From NCBI GenBank assembly GCA_023431725.1, contig JAEYVN010000116.1, positions 1-7,143 on the forward strand: a stretch of DNA of 7,143 bases, written 5' to 3'. Below, piece by piece: positions 1-5,932 of the stretch. The position numbers and the translations under genes are program-made. The DNA comes from Pseudomonadota bacterium. Its GTDB lineage: Bacteria; Pseudomonadota; Alphaproteobacteria; Rhizobiales; Xanthobacteraceae. Each line of letters begins with the position of its first letter. Position 1 is the first letter of the stretch. Under the pieces are notes generated by a model. It had not been told where the DNA came from. It saw nothing but the letters and a program-made list of their open reading frames with translations, and did no database searches.

Positions 1-433
1 CGGCGAGCAGGAGTTCGAAGAAGACAAAAAGATTGAACAGGTCGCCGGTGAGGAACGCACCGTTCAGGCCCATCAGCAGGAATTGGAACAGCGAATGGAA
101 ATGTGAGCCGGCCTTGTGCCATCTCGCCAGTGAGAACAGAAACGTGGTCAGCGCAAGGACGGCCGTCAGCAACACCATGACGGCCGAGAGACGATCCGCG
201 ACCAGCACGATCGCAAACGGCGTCGGCCAGTCACCGAGCCGGTAAACCAGCGGCAGCGGTGACGTGTCGACGAGATACAGAAGGAAGCCGGCGATACCGG
301 TGAGGGCAACGATCGAACCAAGGCCGATGGTCGCCTACAGTCGCCGCTTGCTCTCCCCGATGAGCAGCATTGCAGCGCCGGCGATCAACGGCAGGACGAT
401 CGGCGCGATCACGATATTGTCGAGCAAACGCAT
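1..433 (-). pseudogene. mrpD: mrpD (PhaD), Na+/H+ antiporter subunit D, 5' part, interrupted by an in-frame TAG; runs off the left edge
   Basis: MrpD is one of the two large NuoL/M/N-like, proton-translocating membrane subunits of the Mrp antiporter. The frame starts with ATG at 431-433, overlapping the mrpC stop by one base (TGATG), the usual coupling in these operons. It reads MRLLDNIVIAPIVLPLIAGA through GESKRRL, then meets TAG at 335-337 (codon 33). The same frame continues open to the edge as ATIGLGSIVALTGIAG, GDWPTPFAIVLVADRLSAV, LMGLNGAFLTGDLFNLFVFF and ELLLA, all typical of MrpD. The glutamate in FFELL falls at codon 140 if the stop is counted as one residue, matching the essential TM5 Glu of MrpD. 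No frameshift is needed, so a single codon is at fault. The next in-frame ATG is at 176-178 and the first GTG at 206-208; restart at either would lose about 75-85 residues and the first membrane helices. It is either a nonsense mutation or a sequence error. Identity is sure; functional state is not. Confidence 0.88.
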
Positions 434-777
434 CAGGTTTCGCGCTCCGTACCATCGACATGGTCGGTGCCGCTCAATCCGCGTGAGGCCAGGAGAACCA
501 CAAGGAACAGCGCCGTGGTTGCAAAGCCGATCACGATCGCGGTCAACACCAGCGCCTGCGGCAGCGGGTCTGCGAACTGACTGGGGTCGGCGACTATTCC
601 CTTCTCGACAAATGCGGCCGCATTGATACGCAGCCGGCCCATGCTCAGGATGAAAAGATTGACCGCATAGGACAGCAGCATCAGTCCCATGATCACCTGA
701 AAGGTCCGGGGCCGCAGGAGAAGCCACACACCGGATCCAGTCAGCACGGCGATGGCAACGGACAGCACCATTTCCAT
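433..777 (-). CDS. mrpC: MrpC (PhaC), Na+/H+ antiporter subunit C
   Basis: A 114-residue NuoK-like membrane subunit of the Mrp cation/proton antiporter, which lines the interface between the MrpA and MrpD antiporter modules. Three hydrophobic helices are visible: about residues 3-20, 27-45 (around the family signature IMGLMLLSYAVNLFILSMGR) and 74-96 (QALVLTAIVIGFATTALFLV). Length and helix layout fit the family (about 110-125 aa). The ATG at 775-777 lies only 2 bp after the mrpA stop, and a strong GGAGGAG ribosome-binding site (786-792) sits inside the end of mrpA with an 8-nt spacer. The TGA stop overlaps the mrpD ATG. The polar C-terminal tail (SGTDHVDGTERET) is normal for cytoplasmic ends of this subunit. 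Nothing in it looks damaged. Confidence 0.95.
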   Translation of the reverse strand: MEMVLSVAIAVLTGSGVWLLLRPRTFQVIMGLMLLSYAVNLFILSMGRLRINAAAFVEKGIVADPSQFADPLPQALVLTAIVIGFATTALFLVVLLASRGLSGTDHVDGTERET

Positions 778-779
778 GG

Positions 780-3644
780 CTACTTCTCCTCCGTTGCGGG
801 TGCGGCGGCGACACGATGGCTGCGGACCGACTGATGCGCGAGCGCGACCAGCATGAGCGCGGTGGCGCCGAGCACCAAGGCGAAAACTCCGAGGTCGAAC
901 AATACGGCGCTGGCCGTCGGAACGTCACCGATAATCGGCAGCTTGAGATATCCGAAATATGACGTGAGGAACGGGTACGAGAACAGCAGCGAGCCTAGAC
1001 CCGTCATCGCTGCAATCAGAAGACCGAGCGATATCCATCGTACCGGCCGAATACGCAGCCGCGTTTCCACGAAACGGATGCCGCGCGCCATGTACTGCAG
1101 GATCAGGGCGGTTGCCATGGTGATGCCCGCAGCAAAGCCGCCACCTGGCAGATCGTGACCCCGCAGGAACAGGAAGGCTGCGACCAATGCGATCACTGGA
1201 AACAGGAGCTGCATCACCATGGCCGGGATCTTCAGCATGTCGTTGATATCGTTGCCGTCCTGTGTCTGCTGTTCGGGAACGTCCACGCTGTCGGCCGCAG
1301 GACGAAAACGTCGCAGCAGGGCAAAGACAGTCAGCGCCACAACGCCAAGCACGGTGATTTCGCCCATCGTATCGAAGGCACGGAAATCCACGAGGATCAC
1401 ATTGACGACATTCGTGCCTCCGCCCTCGCTATAGGCGCGTTCAAGGAAGAATTTCGAGATGCTGTCCGGAAGCGGTCTGGTCATGGCGGCGTAGGCAAGA
1501 AGACCGAGTCCGCCGCCTGCGACGATGGCGATGGAGAAATCTCGGAGCCGCCGTGCGCGCGCCAACAAGCTTCTTCGACTGCGCGATGTTGCCTCCAGTC
1601 GTTTGGGCATCCAGCGCAAGCCAAGTAGCAGAAGCACGGTGGTGACGATTTCCACGACCAGCTGGGTGATCGCCAGATCGGGCGCCGACAGCCAGACGAA
1701 GCTGATGCAGGTGATCATGCCGACGACGCCAATAAGGATCAGGGCGGCCAGCCTGTGGAATTTGGCGAGATAGGCGCCACCGATGGCGCACACGATCCCG
1801 ATGGTCCAGATCGCCGCGAAGACCGGATCAAGCGTCCGCAGGTCGGGGCTGGCGAGGCGGAAGGCCGGCGCGTAAACGCAGGCGGCCGCGGCGATCACCG
1901 CGACAACGACAACCAGTGCCAGCTGCGGCTGCAGGCGACGTGTCGCCAGAACCCGTTCCAGCGCGCGCGCCCACCGCCAGGACAGGGTGACCAGCAAACG
2001 CTCGAAGATGCGCTGGGCGTCCAGGTAGCCCTGACGACTTTCAGCCGTCTGCAAATATGTGCGAAGCGCAAAATAGAGCGCGACGCCCCCGATCATGGCG
2101 ATGGTGCTCATCAGCAGCGGCAGATTGAAGCCGTGCCAGACCGCGAGGCTGTATTGCGGTGTCGCAGGCCCAAGGACCGACACGACAGCGGTGTGAAGGA
2201 ACGGTCCGATCGTCAGGGCCGGAATGATGCCGACAACAAGACAGAGCGCCACCAGGAATTCGACCGGAAAGCGCATCCAGCGCGGTGGTTCATGCGGTGT
2301 GCGAGGCAGATCATGTGCCGGCGGACCGAAAAAGACGTCGCGGATGAAACGCAGCGAATAGGCGACGCTGAATGTGCTGGCGATCGTGACGATGTAGGGC
2401 AAGGCATCGTCAATAAATGAGCCGTCATGCGTTTCGATGGTTTCCGCGAAGAACATCTCCTTTGAAAGAAATCCGTTCAGCAGCGGAACGCCGGCCATCG
2501 ACGCGGCTGCCACCATGGCCAGTGTCGCCGTGATGGGCATGAAATGCCAAAGCCCGCTCAATCTGCGAATGTCGCGGGTGCCGGTTTCATGGTCGATGAT
2601 GCCGGCAGCCATGAACAGCGATGCCTTGAAGGTCGCGTGATTCAGGATGTGGAAGATCGCCGCTACCAGTGCGAGCGGACGGTCGAGACCGATAAGCAGG
2701 GTGATCAGGCCGAGATGGCTGATCGTCGAATAGGCGAGAAGGCCTTTGAGGTCCTGCTGGAAGATTGCGAAAAAGGCGCCGATCACAAAGGTGGACAGGC
2801 CGACGCCGCTCACCAGCCAAAGCCATTCTTCCGTTCCGCCAAGAGCCGGCCAGAACCTCACCAGCAGGAAGACGCCGGCTTTCACCATGGCCGCCGAATG
2901 CAGATAAGCGGAGACGGGCGTCGGGGCGGCCATCGCCTGAGGCAGCCACACGTGGAAGGGAAACTGTGCGCTCTTGGTAAAGGCACCGAGCAGGACCAGG
3001 ACCAGTGCGACAAGGTAGAGGGGGTGGTCGCGGAACGTGTCGCCGGACTTCAGGATCTGATCGAGGTCGTAGGTGCCGGCGATATGGCCCATGACCAAGG
3101 CGCCGGCGAATAGGCACAGGCCGCCGGTTGCGGTGATGGTCAGCGCCATCCGCGCGCCATCGCGGGCGCTGGCATTGTGGTGCCAATAACCGATGAGAAG
3201 GAACGAAAAGAGACTGGTCAGTTCCCAGAAAAAAACGAGCTGAATCAGATTGCCCGACAGAACAATGCCGAGCATCGCTCCCATGAAGCCCAGCAGAAAC
3301 GCGAAGAAGCGCGGCACGGGGTCTGACGGCGACATGTAATAGCGGGCATAGACCACAACCAGGAGGCCGATCCCGGCAATCATCAGCATAAAAATCCAGG
3401 CGAGTCCGTCGAGCCGCAGGACGAAATTCAGACCGAAATCCGGGAGCCAGGGAAATTCATAACGGATGACGCCGCCATCGGCGATGTCCGGATAAAGAAC
3501 CCCGATGATGAGCAGGATGCATAGCGCTGTCGCGCCCGCGAGCCACGCCTCCGCATTGCGAGCGTTGCTGCGAAAGAATGCCGCGACGACACTTGCGGCA
3601 AATGGAAGCAGAAGTGCTGTAATGAGAAGATAGAAATTCAGCAT
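780..3644 (-). CDS. mrpA: Fused MrpA-MrpB (PhaAB), large Na+/H+ antiporter subunit
   Basis: The largest subunit of the Mrp antiporter, which exchanges cytoplasmic Na+ or K+ for external H+ and serves pH and salt homeostasis. The start chosen here gives 954 aa. It begins MLNFYLLITALLLPF, the normal MrpA N-terminus, with AAAGG (3649-3653) four bases upstream; an ATG at 3663-3665 and the longer frame to 3719 only add a polar extension (MRQRVYVITLIIDLLRRG). The N-terminal part (about residues 65-400) is a NuoL-like proton-channel domain with TM5 Glu141 in FFWELTSLFSFL, Lys224 in GAFTKSAQFPFHVWLP and His231, positions known to matter in Bacillus MrpA. Residues about 580-780 are the MrpA C-terminal region (DUF4040-type), with Glu665 and the acidic pair Asp758/Glu762 in AFDTMGEITVLG. 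From about residue 803 a complete MrpB domain follows, with the hallmark HDLPGGGFAAG at 830. A/B fusion is usual in alphaproteobacterial operons. The stop is TAG. Confidence 0.96.
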   Translation of the reverse strand: MLNFYLLITALLLPFAASVVAAFFRSNARNAEAWLAGATALCILLIIGVLYPDIADGGVIRYEFPWLPDFGLNFVLRLDGLAWIFMLMIAGIGLLVVVYARYYMSPSDPVPRFFAFLLGFMGAMLGIVLSGNLIQLVFFWELTSLFSFLLIGYWHHNASARDGARMALTITATGGLCLFAGALVMGHIAGTYDLDQILKSGDTFRDHPLYLVALVLVLLGAFTKSAQFPFHVWLPQAMAAPTPVSAYLHSAAMVKAGVFLLVRFWPALGGTEEWLWLVSGVGLSTFVIGAFFAIFQQDLKGLLAYSTISHLGLITLLIGLDRPLALVAAIFHILNHATFKASLFMAAGIIDHETGTRDIRRLSGLWHFMPITATLAMVAAASMAGVPLLNGFLSKEMFFAETIETHDGSFIDDALPYIVTIASTFSVAYSLRFIRDVFFGPPAHDLPRTPHEPPRWMRFPVEFLVALCLVVGIIPALTIGPFLHTAVVSVLGPATPQYSLAVWHGFNLPLLMSTIAMIGGVALYFALRTYLQTAESRQGYLDAQRIFERLLVTLSWRWARALERVLATRRLQPQLALVVVVAVIAAAACVYAPAFRLASPDLRTLDPVFAAIWTIGIVCAIGGAYLAKFHRLAALILIGVVGMITCISFVWLSAPDLAITQLVVEIVTTVLLLLGLRWMPKRLEATSRSRRSLLARARRLRDFSIAIVAGGGLGLLAYAAMTRPLPDSISKFFLERAYSEGGGTNVVNVILVDFRAFDTMGEITVLGVVALTVFALLRRFRPAADSVDVPEQQTQDGNDINDMLKIPAMVMQLLFPVIALVAAFLFLRGHDLPGGGFAAGITMATALILQYMARGIRFVETRLRIRPVRWISLGLLIAAMTGLGSLLFSYPFLTSYFGYLKLPIIGDVPTASAVLFDLGVFALVLGATALMLVALAHQSVRSHRVAAAPATEEK
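786..792 (-). promoter_or_regulatory. Ribosome-binding site of mrpC
   Basis: GGAGGAG on the minus strand, inside the last codons of mrpA and 8 nt before the mrpC ATG. Its strength suggests efficient re-initiation on mrpC after the mrpA stop. Confidence 0.8.
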
Positions 3645-3698
3645 CGCGCCTTTGGTGGAACACATCCCGCGTCGGAGCAAATCAATGATCAGGGTGAT

Positions 3699-3727
3699 AA
3701 CATAAACTCGTTGCCGCAAAGCTTGAA
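3699..3727 (-). promoter_or_regulatory. Possible promoter of the mrp operon
   Basis: On the minus strand TTCAAG (3722-3727) and TATGTT (3699-3704) are separated by 17 bases. They match the sigma-70 boxes at 3 of 6 and 4 of 6 positions, so the match is weak. The position, about 55 bases upstream of the mrpA ATG, is right. The -35 box lies inside a perfect dyad, which could serve as an operator. Confidence 0.25.
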
Positions 3728-3736
3728 CTTTTCAAG
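3722..3736. promoter_or_regulatory. Inverted repeat CTTGAA-N3-TTCAAG upstream of mrpA
   Basis: A perfect dyad with 6-bp arms and a 3-bp centre, 78 bp upstream of the mrpA start and overlapping the possible -35 box. Its symmetry and place fit an operator for a small dimeric regulator, but no known motif is matched and no regulator gene is adjacent. It is too short and lacks a T-run to be a terminator. Confidence 0.3.
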
Positions 3737-3881
3737 GCGCGTGATGTGCGGCTGTCTGTCGTGGCAAAGCTGTCCCCGGGGGATCGGCGGCGGGGGCGTT
3801 CCAATATCTGAGGTGCCGGGAAGTGGCCTCATGCCGGCCGGATCGTATGCGGTTGCCGCCGTCGCCGGTGAGAACACAAGG

Positions 3882-3912
3882 CGCAGTCCGACACCGCGGT
3901 GTCGATGCTGCG
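3882..3912. repeat. 31-bp interrupted palindrome with a 16-bp perfect core
   Basis: The core CGACACCGCGGTGTCG (3889-3904) is its own reverse complement. Outer arms CGCAG (3882-3886) and CTGCG (3908-3912) extend the symmetry across a 2-by-3 base interruption. It lies in non-coding DNA about 245 bp upstream of mrpA and about 100 bp downstream of the 4008-4295 gene. It could be a protein-binding dyad or a copy of a dispersed palindromic element; nothing in the window decides between them. Confidence 0.5.
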
Positions 3913-3940
3913 TCGAATCCGGGAGGTCTTGGTGGGACGC

Positions 3941-3974
3941 AAGGCTCCCGGGGACTCATTCCCCCGGGATCCTT
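3941..3974 (-). terminator. Strong hairpin, probable terminator of the 4008-4295 gene
   Basis: An 8-bp GC-rich stem (TCCCGGGG 3946-3953 with CCCCGGGA 3962-3969) is extended by AAGG/CCTT (3941-3944 with 3971-3974) across one mismatch, enclosing an 8-nt loop. It begins 33 bp after the TGA of the minus-strand gene. The T-run on that strand is short (CCTTGCG), so termination may be partial. On plus it is followed by CCTTTG, but there is no plus-strand gene for it to end. Confidence 0.55.
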
Positions 3975-4007
3975 TGTAGTCGAGATCGTGGCGCCCGGCG
4001 TGCCCGA

Positions 4008-4295
4008 TCAGCAACCCCATGTGCATTCGTCGCGACGGAGCTCGAGGCGAACATTCGCATCGGGGTCCGAGCCTAGGTAATATCCGTTCGGGGCATACAC
4101 GCCACGGCTCTTCACGGCCTTGCCTGAGGAGGCATGGGCAGCGCGGGCCGCATCCGGGAAGTTCGGCAAGGTGGCTTCATAAGGCGTGTCGCCATGGAAG
4201 CCGTCTTCCAGACCGCCACGGCCGGCGGCGAAAGCGCTGGTTGCGGACGCGGCAACGAGGCCGATTACGGCAAGGACCTGCAGTGATTTCAACAT
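4008..4295 (-). CDS. Small exported protein of unknown function ending in CTWGC
   Basis: A 95-residue protein I do not recognise by name. The N-terminus MLKSLQVLAVIGLVAASATS followed by AFA is a clear Sec signal peptide with probable cleavage after Ala23, leaving a mature part of about 72 residues beginning AGRGGLEDGFHGDTPYE. That part is polar, carries the segment VYAPNGYYLGSDPDANVRLE and ends RRDECTWGC, so its only two cysteines lie four apart at the extreme C-terminus, where a periplasmic disulfide or metal site is possible. The start is the ATG at 4293-4295: a GAGGAG site (4302-4307) gives a 6-nt spacer, whereas the ATG two codons upstream (4299-4301) directly abuts that site. It is transcribed alone, divergently from the 4678 gene, and followed by a hairpin at 3941-3974. 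Proteins with a similar APNG...DPD segment are, from memory, common hypotheticals in Bradyrhizobium relatives. Confidence 0.85.
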   Translation of the reverse strand: MLKSLQVLAVIGLVAASATSAFAAGRGGLEDGFHGDTPYEATLPNFPDAARAAHASSGKAVKSRGVYAPNGYYLGSDPDANVRLELRRDECTWGC

Positions 4296-4301
4296 GATCA
4301 T

Positions 4302-4307
4302 CTCCTC
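4302..4307 (-). promoter_or_regulatory. Ribosome-binding site that decides the start at 4295
   Basis: GAGGAG on the minus strand. It touches the upstream ATG (4299-4301) with no spacer but lies 6 nt from the ATG at 4293-4295, favouring the latter. Confidence 0.75.
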
Positions 4308-4665
4308 TGTGTCTCTAACGACGGAGTGCCGTCAGCGATGTTCAGAGAAGTAACGGCAAGCGCTTCGCTGCGTCAGTATACGTGCGTAAGCGCGGCATAT
4401 CGGATGGTATAGGCACGCTAAGCTTTCGTGTGGGGTGCTTTCATTCGAAGAGATCGAGACAGGCAAAGTGCGCGCAAACGGGCGTTTTGCTGGTCCTGCG
4501 TTAAGGGATGAGCAGGGTCCGGCAGGTTAAAACGTTGGTATAGGGTGCCTGTCTGCTTGGGCCGTTTTTGGCTGCGGGGGTTGCAGGAACGTGGTCCTGA
4601 ACTTGTCCGGAGAGCCGCCTTCCGTGCTGAGCAGCTTCGGTCGATCCGCGGTTCAAAGGGATATG
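4308..4665. other. Divergent intergenic region between the 4295 and 4678 genes
   Basis: About 360 bp that must contain promoters for both flanking genes. I could not place boxes with confidence: TATACT on minus (plus 4375-4380) is a good -10 match but lacks a -35 at the right distance, and TATAGG on plus (in TTGGTATAGGG, near 4540-4545) has the same problem. A small hairpin GACGG-agtg-CCGTC (4320-4333) lies in the presumed leader of the minus gene. No open frame here looks like a gene. Confidence 0.5.
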
Positions 4666-4671
4666 AGGGGG
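4666..4671 (+). promoter_or_regulatory. Ribosome-binding site that decides the start at 4678
   Basis: AGGGGG, 6 nt before the ATG at 4678-4680. It lies directly downstream of the alternative ATG at 4663-4665, so it cannot serve that one. Confidence 0.7.
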
Positions 4672-4677
4672 AAGATC

Positions 4678-5058
4678 ATGGTGCTGAGATCGATTGCCAA
4701 GGGATTGGCTTGCATGGTCCCGGTCATACTTGTCCTGAGCCAGACGGTCCCGTCGAAGGCCTCTTCCCATGCCTGCAGCGCAGGTATCGATCGGGCCCAG
4801 GTTCAACTCGATGCGGTGCTCGCCAAGCGGGCCGCGGCCGGGCCGTTTGCAAAGCAGAGCACATTCGCAACTCTGGGGCGGCAGCCTACGCCAGCAACCA
4901 TAGCCAGCGCCGAAGCGCAGTTGGGTGATTGGCAAGACGCGCCCAAGGCGGTGGCAGGTATGCGTGAAGCCCGCGATGCCAATGCTCGCGGAGACAATCG
5001 TGCTTGCCTCAAGGCGCTGAAATCGGTCCGCAGCATGCTTCAACGATCTGGTCTCTAA
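4678..5058 (+). CDS. Small exported, helix-rich protein of unknown function
   Basis: A 126-residue protein without a functional name. The start is the ATG at 4678-4680, preceded at 6 nt by AGGGGG (4666-4671); an in-frame ATG at 4663-4665 would overlap that site and adds nothing to the protein. Residues 1-30 (MVLRSIAKGLACMVPVILVL, then SQTVPSKASS) form a signal peptide, cleaved probably near Ala28 to Ser30; there is no lipobox before Cys33. The mature part reads as Ala-, Lys- and Arg-rich amphipathic helices: about 36-52, then the linker STFATLGRQPTPATIASAE, then 80-122. Two mature cysteines, Cys33 and Cys110, sit at opposite ends and could clamp a helical hairpin. From memory this pattern (ACSAxID...QPTPxSIAxAE...DRxAC) recurs among hypothetical proteins of Bradyrhizobium-type bacteria. 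It stands alone, with 284 bp to the next gene and a hairpin at 5081-5111 after the TAA. Confidence 0.85.
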   Translation: MVLRSIAKGLACMVPVILVLSQTVPSKASSHACSAGIDRAQVQLDAVLAKRAAAGPFAKQSTFATLGRQPTPATIASAEAQLGDWQDAPKAVAGMREARDANARGDNRACLKALKSVRSMLQRSGL

Positions 5059-5080
5059 GCGGCCTGGATATGTGCCATTA

Positions 5081-5111
5081 AGCCCTCGAGGATCGCTGAC
5101 TCGCAGGGGCT
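5081..5111 (+). terminator. Possible weak terminator after the 4678-5058 gene
   Basis: AGCCC (5081-5085) pairs with GGGCT (5107-5111), and CGAG (5087-5090) pairs with CTCG (5100-5103) around a 9-nt loop, giving a bulged hairpin that starts 23 bp after the stop codon. No T-run follows (GTTCGCTCG), so intrinsic termination is doubtful; it may instead stabilise the 3' end. Confidence 0.3.
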
Positions 5112-5331
5112 GTTCGCTCGTCCGTTGGATGGCGCCGCACTAAGCGACGTAACGGTTTGCTGCAGATGGACAATCCGAAACGCGCTGTCCAGCGTCTCAC
5201 TAAATCGTCAAATCGGGCATGCTTTTTTTATGCGGCATGAACTGTGTGTGCTGCCCGTCTGGCGCGAGACTCGCGTTTGTCGCGCGATGCGATCGGATAC
5301 CGGTGGCGCGACGAGCGATCGCTGAATTTAC

Positions 5332-5337
5332 AGGAGG
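5332..5337 (+). promoter_or_regulatory. Ribosome-binding site of the 5343 gene
   Basis: A consensus AGGAGG, 5 nt before the ATG at 5343-5345. It rules out the upstream in-frame ATG at 5244, which would add a non-signal-like extension ahead of a perfect signal peptide. Confidence 0.85.
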
Positions 5338-5342
5338 AAACG

Positions 5343-5810
5343 ATGAAAGCTGGTCTCCCTGGATTGCTTGCTGCCGCGGCCGCCTTGGCAGTTCTTGCGC
5401 ACGCCGTGCCGGCGGATGCGCTAACCATGCAGGAATGCAGCGCAAAGTACAAAGCCGCGCAGTCGGCCGGAACACTCGGCGGCATGAAATGGAATGATTT
5501 CCGCAAAGCCCAGTGTGGCGCCGACGCTGCGGCCGCTGCACCTGCGCCGTCAACACCGGCCGCACCGAAGGCCGCAAAATCCACGTCCAAGGCAAATGCG
5601 TCGACGGCGCTTGCTCGCGCGGGCGACCCGGCCTTCCCGACCGCGGTCTCGTCCAAGTATTCGAGCGAAACGCCGGGCAAGGCCCGGATGCATACCTGTC
5701 TTGATCAGTACAATGCCAACAAGACCAGCGGTGCCAATGCCGGCCTCAAGTGGATTCAGAAGGGCGGCGGCTATTACAGCGAGTGCAACAAGCGGCTAAG
5801 CGCGCGGTAG
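5343..5810 (+). CDS. Exported protein with a duplicated cysteine-bounded module, function unknown
   Basis: A 155-residue protein. Residues 1-26 (MKAGLPGLLAAAAALAVLAH then AVPADA) are a Sec signal peptide. The mature part holds two copies of one module joined by an Ala/Pro/Lys/Ser-rich linker (about residues 60-110). Copy 1 spans residues 29-58 and copy 2 residues 116-148. Both follow M-x2-C-x3-Y-x6-G-x3-G-[ML]-K-W, with Cys32/Cys119, Tyr36/Tyr123 and Trp50/Trp137 at identical spacing, and each closes with a second cysteine (Cys58, Cys148). One disulfide per module is plausible. The layout resembles short Cys-bounded repeats such as PsiF, but the sequences do not clearly match and I do not assign that name. 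The linker suggests two small beads on a flexible tether, perhaps at a surface. The stop is TAG. The next gene lies 122 bp downstream with no visible terminator between, so the two may share a transcript. Confidence 0.88.
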   Translation: MKAGLPGLLAAAAALAVLAHAVPADALTMQECSAKYKAAQSAGTLGGMKWNDFRKAQCGADAAAAAPAPSTPAAPKAAKSTSKANASTALARAGDPAFPTAVSSKYSSETPGKARMHTCLDQYNANKTSGANAGLKWIQKGGGYYSECNKRLSAR

Positions 5811-5895
5811 GACTTAATTGGCTCACGGTGCTGTGATCGGAGTTCTGCCGGAGCGGCTTTGAACCGGATCGAAGCGGAGCGCGACTGATGTTCAG

Positions 5896-5912
5896 GATGT
5901 GAGGGTCACATC
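5896..5912 (+). promoter_or_regulatory. Inverted repeat GATGTGA-N3-TCACATC before the 5933 gene
   Basis: A perfect dyad with 7-bp arms and a GGG centre, ending 9 nt before the AGGAG ribosome-binding site of the 5933 gene. A smaller dyad CTGA-tgt-TCAG (5885-5895) abuts it. In RNA it would make a hairpin just upstream of the ribosome-binding site; in DNA it could be an operator. The half-sites resemble TGTGA/TCACA of CRP-type regulators, but the 3-bp centre is not the 6-bp CRP spacing. Confidence 0.35.
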
Positions 5913-5921
5913 TGGAGACAC

Positions 5922-5926
5922 AGGAG
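5922..5926 (+). promoter_or_regulatory. Ribosome-binding site of the 5933 gene
   Basis: AGGAG followed by AAAACG and the ATG at 5933-5935, a 6-nt spacer. It supports this short gene being real. Confidence 0.8.
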
Positions 5927-5932
5927 AAAACG

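Larger units (their letters stand above)
3645..4007. other. Gene-free stretch between mrpA and the 4008-4295 gene
   Basis: About 360 bp without a convincing gene. Several short open frames cross it on both strands, but none has a good ribosome-binding site or a protein-like sequence; they are rich in Arg and Pro as expected from chance frames in GC-rich DNA. What can be seen is a possible mrpA promoter near 3699-3727, a CTTGAA-N3-TTCAAG dyad at 3722-3736, a 31-bp interrupted palindrome at 3882-3912, and a terminator-like hairpin at 3941-3974. The remainder (about 3740-3880) shows nothing recognisable. Confidence 0.6.

Noticed and set aside
176..208. Downstream restart producing a shorter MrpD
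   Set aside because: The first in-frame GTG and ATG after the stop would remove about 75-85 residues with the first transmembrane helices, and neither has a convincing ribosome-binding site.
335..337. Sense recoding of TAG in mrpD
   Set aside because: TAG is used as the ordinary terminator of mrpA (780-782) and of the 5343-5810 gene, and nothing indicates a suppressor or pyrrolysine system.
335..928. A 197-codon minus-strand frame
   Set aside because: Its first part is a shadow across mrpA and mrpC; only the last 32 codons are real, being the start of mrpD.
1755..2420. A 221-codon plus-strand frame
   Set aside because: It is antisense to mrpA, very rich in Asp, Arg and Gln, and without a ribosome-binding site; an expected shadow of a long GC-rich gene.
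2544..3113. A 189-codon plus-strand frame
   Set aside because: It is antisense to the conserved channel domain of mrpA and of shadow-like composition.
3711..4076. Overlapping frames on both strands upstream of mrpA
   Set aside because: Mutually overlapping, without ribosome-binding sites, of chance-like composition, and crossing the terminator hairpin.
4317..4344. An EcfG-type stress promoter on minus (GAAC ... CGTT)
   Set aside because: The -35 box is only TGAAC and the spacer is 19 bp, outside the usual 16-18.
4501..5043. A 180-codon minus-strand frame opposite the 4678-5058 gene
   Set aside because: It has no signal peptide or ribosome-binding site and an Arg/His/Pro-rich composition; the plus-strand gene is far more protein-like.
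5217..5233. GCAT-T-run-ATGC element as a terminator
   Set aside because: The arms are only 4 bp and no GC-rich stem precedes the T-run; it is also far from the upstream stop codon.
5898..5910. A CRP binding site (TGTGA...TCACA)
   Set aside because: The half-sites are separated by 3 bp instead of 6, so the helical phasing does not fit CRP.
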